DNA of 7,456 nucleotides from SSEF01 sp964604195 (GTDB lineage Bacteria; Patescibacteriota; Minisyncoccia; Moranbacterales; UBA1568): NCBI GenBank assembly GCA_964604195.1, contig CAZRXW010000040.1:1-7456 (forward strand), read 5' to 3'. The notes beneath the pieces were generated by a model, which saw only the letters and a program-made list of their open reading frames with translations, was not told where the DNA came from and did no database searches. A program made the position numbers and the translations under genes. Of this stretch, positions 5,323-7,456 are shown piece by piece (within the stretch, counting starts at the first letter, position 1; every line of letters starts with the position of its first letter).

Positions 5323-6189
5323 ATGCGTTTTTTCATCCCTACTTTTTTCGTAAGTTTGGTCACGATGATTTTTTTGAATCATTCTGTTTTTGCTGCTGTT
5401 CAAGACACCGACCTTGATAACCTTACTGATGAAAGCGAGAAAGGTATCTACCAAACTGACCCCACCCTCTTTGACACCGACGGAGATGGGGTAGGGGATG
5501 GTGAAGAAATTCTTGATAGCACCAATCCGCTTGATCCAGCAAGCTCTCATGTAGCCGCTCTCAAAACAGCAACTGATCCCGGTATCCTTGGCGAGAAGGA
5601 CAAACGAGCGTGGTATTTTGGTCGAGCTACCGGTATCGTGGCATTCATTCTTTTTACCCTCGTTGTTATCTACGGACTCCTCATGAAGAGTCAGATGCTC
5701 ATCCGTCTTCTTCCCATGCCGACACTCAATGCTGTGCACGAATACCTCAGTCTGTCGGCTCTTTCCATTACCTTCTTACACATGCTCAGTTTTTTCTTCG
5801 ATCGATACCTCCACATTAGCCTCGTAGAAGCAGTGGTTCCTTTTTATCTTGAACGACCATTCTCTTCCGCTCTCGGACTCGATATTGGAGTTGCTGTAGG
5901 ACTAGGTATTCTCGCCTTGTATCTCGCTCTGATTTTGGTATTTACATCACTCTATCGACACAAATTACCACTCAAGCTCTGGCGTGGCCTCCATTACCTC
6001 AGCTTCCTCTTCTACCTCCTCATTATTCTCCACGGACTTTCAGCAGGGACAGACTCTACGAATTATTTAGTTCGGAGCATGTATCTTGGCTCATTCTTGA
6101 TCGTTGTGATTCTCATTGGAGTACGCATTGCTTCAGCTCTAAAACTCCGTCGAATGATTGCTGCCAATCAAAAAAGTGCTAACGTATAA
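5323..6189 (+). CDS. Ferric reductase-like transmembrane b-heme protein with N-terminal TSP3 repeats
   Basis: The 288-residue product has a signal peptide (about 1-25, end VFAA), a TSP3 calcium-binding region (about 28-72: DTDLDNLTDESE, QTDP, DTDGDGVGDGEE, NPLDP), and a ferric reductase-like core of five helices (about 101-121, 138-159, 184-210, 219-239, 252-271). Four His are set as two pairs: H139/H153 (14 apart) in helix 2 and H224/H237 (13 apart) in helix 4. This is the spacing of the NOX/ferric reductase family, so two stacked b hemes are expected. Basic loops put the first His of each pair inside and the second outside, with the TSP3 region outside. It has no FAD- or NAD(P)-binding domain, so like MsrQ it would take electrons from a separate donor. 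It sits 16 bases after the ApbE-family gene, with CATACT seven bases before its ATG and no SD. Confidence 0.88.
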   Translation: MRFFIPTFFVSLVTMIFLNHSVFAAVQDTDLDNLTDESEKGIYQTDPTLFDTDGDGVGDGEEILDSTNPLDPASSHVAALKTATDPGILGEKDKRAWYFGRATGIVAFILFTLVVIYGLLMKSQMLIRLLPMPTLNAVHEYLSLSALSITFLHMLSFFFDRYLHISLVEAVVPFYLERPFSSALGLDIGVAVGLGILALYLALILVFTSLYRHKLPLKLWRGLHYLSFLFYLLIILHGLSAGTDSTNYLVRSMYLGSFLIVVILIGVRIASALKLRRMIAANQKSANV

Positions 6190-6205
6190 TAGAGTACGTA
6201 ATTTT

Positions 6206-6218
6206 TAGTATATAAATT
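6206..6218 (+). promoter_or_regulatory. -10-like sequence directly before the DUF2892 gene
   Basis: TAGTAT (6206-6211) ends seven bases before ATG 6219 in a run of A and T; a TATAAT is also present at 6185-6190, overlapping the previous stop codon. Either could drive a short or leaderless transcript of the last gene in addition to the operon mRNA. There is no SD. AT-rich sequence makes chance matches likely. Confidence 0.3.
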
Positions 6219-6452
6219 ATGCAGTGTAATGTTGGCGGTGTAGATCGTACACTCCGTTTTGCGGTAGGAGTAGCGATCATGGGAGCGGGTTTTTATTTTG
6301 GCAGCTGGTGGGGCATCATTGGGCTCATAGTTTTTCTCACAGCTGTTTTCTCACGTTGCCCAGTCTATATTCCCTTCGGTATCTCCACTTATAAAGTAAC
6401 CTCATCAGAAACTCCAGCTACACCAGCCAATGACTCTACCCCACAAATGTAA
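6219..6452 (+). CDS. DUF2892 (YgaP-type membrane domain) protein
   Basis: The 77-residue product matches the DUF2892 pattern: an N-terminal CNVGGVDRTLRF (3-13), a first helix (about 13-28), a second helix (about 30-45, WWGIIGLIVFLTAVF), then the hallmark RCPVYIPFGIST (46-57) and a short Ser/Thr/Pro-rich tail. In E. coli YgaP a related membrane segment is joined to a rhodanese domain; stand-alone versions like this are common and of unknown function. Two Cys (C3 and C47) are retained at family-typical places. It is the last gene of the redox operon, 29 bases after the heme protein and followed by a terminator, so a part in the same membrane redox process is possible but not shown. Confidence 0.88.
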   Translation: MQCNVGGVDRTLRFAVGVAIMGAGFYFGSWWGIIGLIVFLTAVFSRCPVYIPFGISTYKVTSSETPATPANDSTPQM

Positions 6453-6471
6453 AAAAGCTGTGTAGAATAAA

Positions 6472-6509
6472 GAAGCGCCCTGAACCAATTTGGCCTCGGG
6501 CGTTTTTTT
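6472..6509 (+). terminator. Rho-independent terminator ending the redox operon
   Basis: AAGCGCCC-T-GA pairs with TC-GGGCGTT (core CGCCC 6476-6480 with GGGCG 6498-6502, GA/TC past one bulged T) and runs into seven T (6503-6509). It lies 20 bases after the DUF2892 stop and 24 bases before the 3' end of the convergent minus-strand gene. In the other direction the hairpin is followed only by CTTCTTTATT, so it would be a weak terminator for that strand. Confidence 0.85.
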
Positions 6510-6532
6510 GACGGTCATGATGCTGCTCCTTG

Positions 6533-6847
6533 TTATTCCGCAAATACGTAACGATCGGGGAAGAGTCTCCCTAATCGAGGGTCGTCGGAAAAAGAGGTGG
6601 CGACATCAACTTCGATAGGTCGGAAATAGGTCCGCTTGTCATGAGGATTCACATAGCGTATCCGAACTATATCACCTACCCGAATCAAATACGGATCCCA
6701 GGAAACAAGAGAGCCTCCTTCGTCGGTAAAGTAGAAATACTCAATGGGAAAATATTTCCCAATGGGATCATGTTTTCCTTGTGCCAAGACATAGAGCGGC
6801 GGTTTATCAATCGCCCGGATGTATACAATACGATGATCTCTTGACAT
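6533..6847 (-). CDS. Hypothetical protein, 104 aa, beta-rich
   Basis: The start is ATG 6847, with GGGAGA seven or so bases upstream; an in-frame TTG 15 bases earlier would swallow that SD. The 104 residues look like a small soluble beta-strand protein. Successive strands are suggested by HRIVYIRAI (5-13), PPLYVLAQG (16-24), FPIEYFYFTDEGGSLVSW (33-50), and LIRVGDIVRIRYV (54-66) with a VGDIVRIRY motif seen in SH3- and OB-like barrels. YFRPIEVDVATSF (74-86) follows, with a basic/aromatic end (RLGRLFPDRYVF). There is no signal peptide or membrane helix. No family is recognised; a barrel fold is an inference from strand pattern only. Confidence 0.7.
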   Translation of the reverse strand: MSRDHRIVYIRAIDKPPLYVLAQGKHDPIGKYFPIEYFYFTDEGGSLVSWDPYLIRVGDIVRIRYVNPHDKRTYFRPIEVDVATSFSDDPRLGRLFPDRYVFAE

Positions 6848-6885
6848 GCGTTTATCTCCCAAAGAACTGCTTCTATAGTACCTCG

Positions 6886-6921
6886 AAAAAAATCATCCCC
6901 AGAATGACATTGCATCTGGGG
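6886..6921 (-). terminator. Rho-independent terminator of the 6931-7357 minus-strand gene pair
   Basis: CCCCAGA (6897-6903) and TCTGGGG (6915-6921) form a 7-bp perfect stem with an 11-base loop. On the minus strand the hairpin is followed by ATGA and then seven T (complement of 6886-6892). It starts 10 bases past the stop codon at 6931-6933. Confidence 0.8.
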
Positions 6922-6930
6922 TGTATGTTC

Positions 6931-7134
6931 TCAGGCGATCGTAGTCCTCTCGGGAGGGTTGGGGTGGTGAGGCTTTGGTGTCTCACCAATGGGTCTGGTC
7001 ATCTCCCTACTCCAGGGAGGGGGGCAGCAGTCATGCGGGGCCTCCACTGATACCAACAGCCGACGGCAATTGTGGCAGTGATGGGCAATCGGATGATGAG
7101 GCCCGATCACTGGATGGTTATCGAGGATGAACAT
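6931..7134 (-). CDS. Small His/Cys/Pro-rich protein (67 aa), possible metal binding
   Basis: ATG 7134 is preceded by AAGGAG about 10 bases upstream, inside the end of the previous gene, and the two frames overlap by 17 bases. The 67-residue product has nine His and four Cys: HHPIAHHCHNC (13-23; C20, C23) and HDCCPPP (34-40; C36, C37), followed by a Pro-rich tail (TPKPHHPNPPERT, 52-64). A C-x2-C pair followed by H-x-C-C could bind zinc or another metal. It resembles no family I know. Start, SD, terminator and operon position support it as real; the low-complexity tail is a caution. Confidence 0.6.
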   Translation of the reverse strand: MFILDNHPVIGPHHPIAHHCHNCRRLLVSVEAPHDCCPPPWSREMTRPIGETPKPHHPNPPERTTIA

Positions 7135-7357
7135 CGCGGTGTTTCTCCTTGAAAACTGCTCTCAAGCACCAGTTACCGAAACCGAGGATGAGACCGTAAG
7201 CAATACTGGGAGCGCCATACGCTTGCCACCACTCAGGTTGATTGAGAATGGCTGTCACAAAGCAGGAGAGGACGCCACCCAGTGTGAGGAAGCGCCAGAG
7301 CGGTGTGATGAGCTCATCGAGCACCGCTGTCCAAAAGCGAAGGAAGTTCACGAGCAA
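7118..7357 (-). CDS. Small membrane protein with two hydrophobic segments (79 aa)
   Basis: The frame begins after a stop just upstream. Candidate starts are TTG 7357 and GTG 7351; there is no ATG, and the GAGAAAG upstream is a weak SD, so the start is uncertain. The product has an amphipathic N-terminus (FLRFWTAVLDELITPLW, 5-21), a hydrophobic helix (about 22-38), an aromatic loop (PEWWQAYGAP, 41-50), a second helix (about 51-69) and a basic end (RAVFKEKHRDVHPR). Both ends are probably cytoplasmic. The size and two-helix layout recall holin-like proteins, but there are no phage genes nearby, so I do not make that call. It overlaps the His/Cys-rich gene by 17 bases and is probably co-transcribed with it. 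Confidence 0.6.
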   Translation of the reverse strand: MLVNFLRFWTAVLDELITPLWRFLTLGGVLSCFVTAILNQPEWWQAYGAPSIAYGLILGFGNWCLRAVFKEKHRDVHPR

Positions 7358-7456
7358 GCTTTCTCATGTTAAGGAATATCTTATACCTAGCATTATGGAA
7401 AACACTGAAGAAGATGAGATACATAGGTAACACTCTGAAAGGAGCGGATTTGAAGA
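7358..7456. other. Non-coding right edge, possible start region of the next plus-strand gene
   Basis: TATACC (7382-7387) lies seven bases before an ATG (7395) that opens only 11 codons. GAAAGGAG follows (about 7437-7444), then a TTG at 7450 that is open to the window end. This could be a promoter with a short leader ORF before an SD-led gene, or simply the shared upstream region of the minus-strand genes. It cannot be settled at the edge. Confidence 0.25.

Noticed and set aside
6037..6078. AGTDST in the heme protein as an ApbE acceptor motif
   Set aside because: It lacks the Gly-Ala-Thr arrangement of known acceptors, and HG-x-x-AGTD looks like a family feature of ferric reductase-like proteins next to the heme His.
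7118..7357. Phage holin
   Set aside because: Two short helices and size fit loosely, but no lysin or other phage gene is present in the window.
1..7456. Alternative genetic code (TGA read as Gly, as in some CPR groups)
   Set aside because: The recognised proteins have no internal in-frame TGA, Trp is encoded by TGG, and TGA serves as a plausible stop for three genes (1337-1708, 2829-3470, 6931-7134).
1..7456. CRISPR array, tRNA, rRNA, insertion sequence or attachment site
   Set aside because: No spaced direct repeats, cloverleaf, transposase or terminal inverted repeats were seen on either strand.

Overview
The window reads as a piece of a bacterial chromosome using the standard stop codons. 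Its best guess is a member of the Patescibacteria/CPR or a similarly streamlined lineage. The reasons are very short intergenic gaps, many small uncharacterised membrane proteins, a DUF1189-type protein, thrombospondin type-3 (TSP3) calcium-binding repeats and a lack of Shine-Dalgarno (SD) sites before most plus-strand genes. This assignment is inference; no rRNA or marker gene is present.

Layout. Positions 1-84 are the open 3' end of a gene entering from the left. 114-1070 is a DUF1189-type polytopic membrane protein, followed by a 54-codon membrane protein (1109-1273). 1274-2560 holds three small SD-led genes: a secreted Cys-rich protein (1337-1708, +), an unknown protein (1856-2200, -) and a one-TM protein (2362-2547, -), with three clear terminators. 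2663-3470 is an alpha/beta hydrolase whose N-terminus is broken by a frame change. 3485-6452 is a tight plus-strand operon of five genes ending in a terminator at 6472-6509. 6533-7357 is a second block of small minus-strand genes of unknown function.

The operon is the centre of interest. It encodes a one-TM coiled-coil protein with a Lys-rich tail, a secreted acidic protein with TSP3/EF-hand-like loops, an ApbE-type FAD:protein FMN transferase, a membrane b-heme protein of the ferric reductase-like class carrying its own N-terminal TSP3 repeats, and a DUF2892 membrane protein. ApbE plus a two-heme transmembrane core suggests electron transfer across the membrane to an extracytoplasmic, possibly flavinylated, partner. 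No FMN-binding target domain lies in the window, so the acceptor must be encoded elsewhere or be new.

Two gene styles alternate. The plus-strand 'core' genes are AT-richer, and most have a -10-like hexamer 6-9 bases before ATG and no SD, as expected for leaderless mRNAs. The small genes at 1274-2560 and 6533-7357 are GC-richer, nearly all have a good SD, and several end in strong hairpin terminators. They may have different origins.
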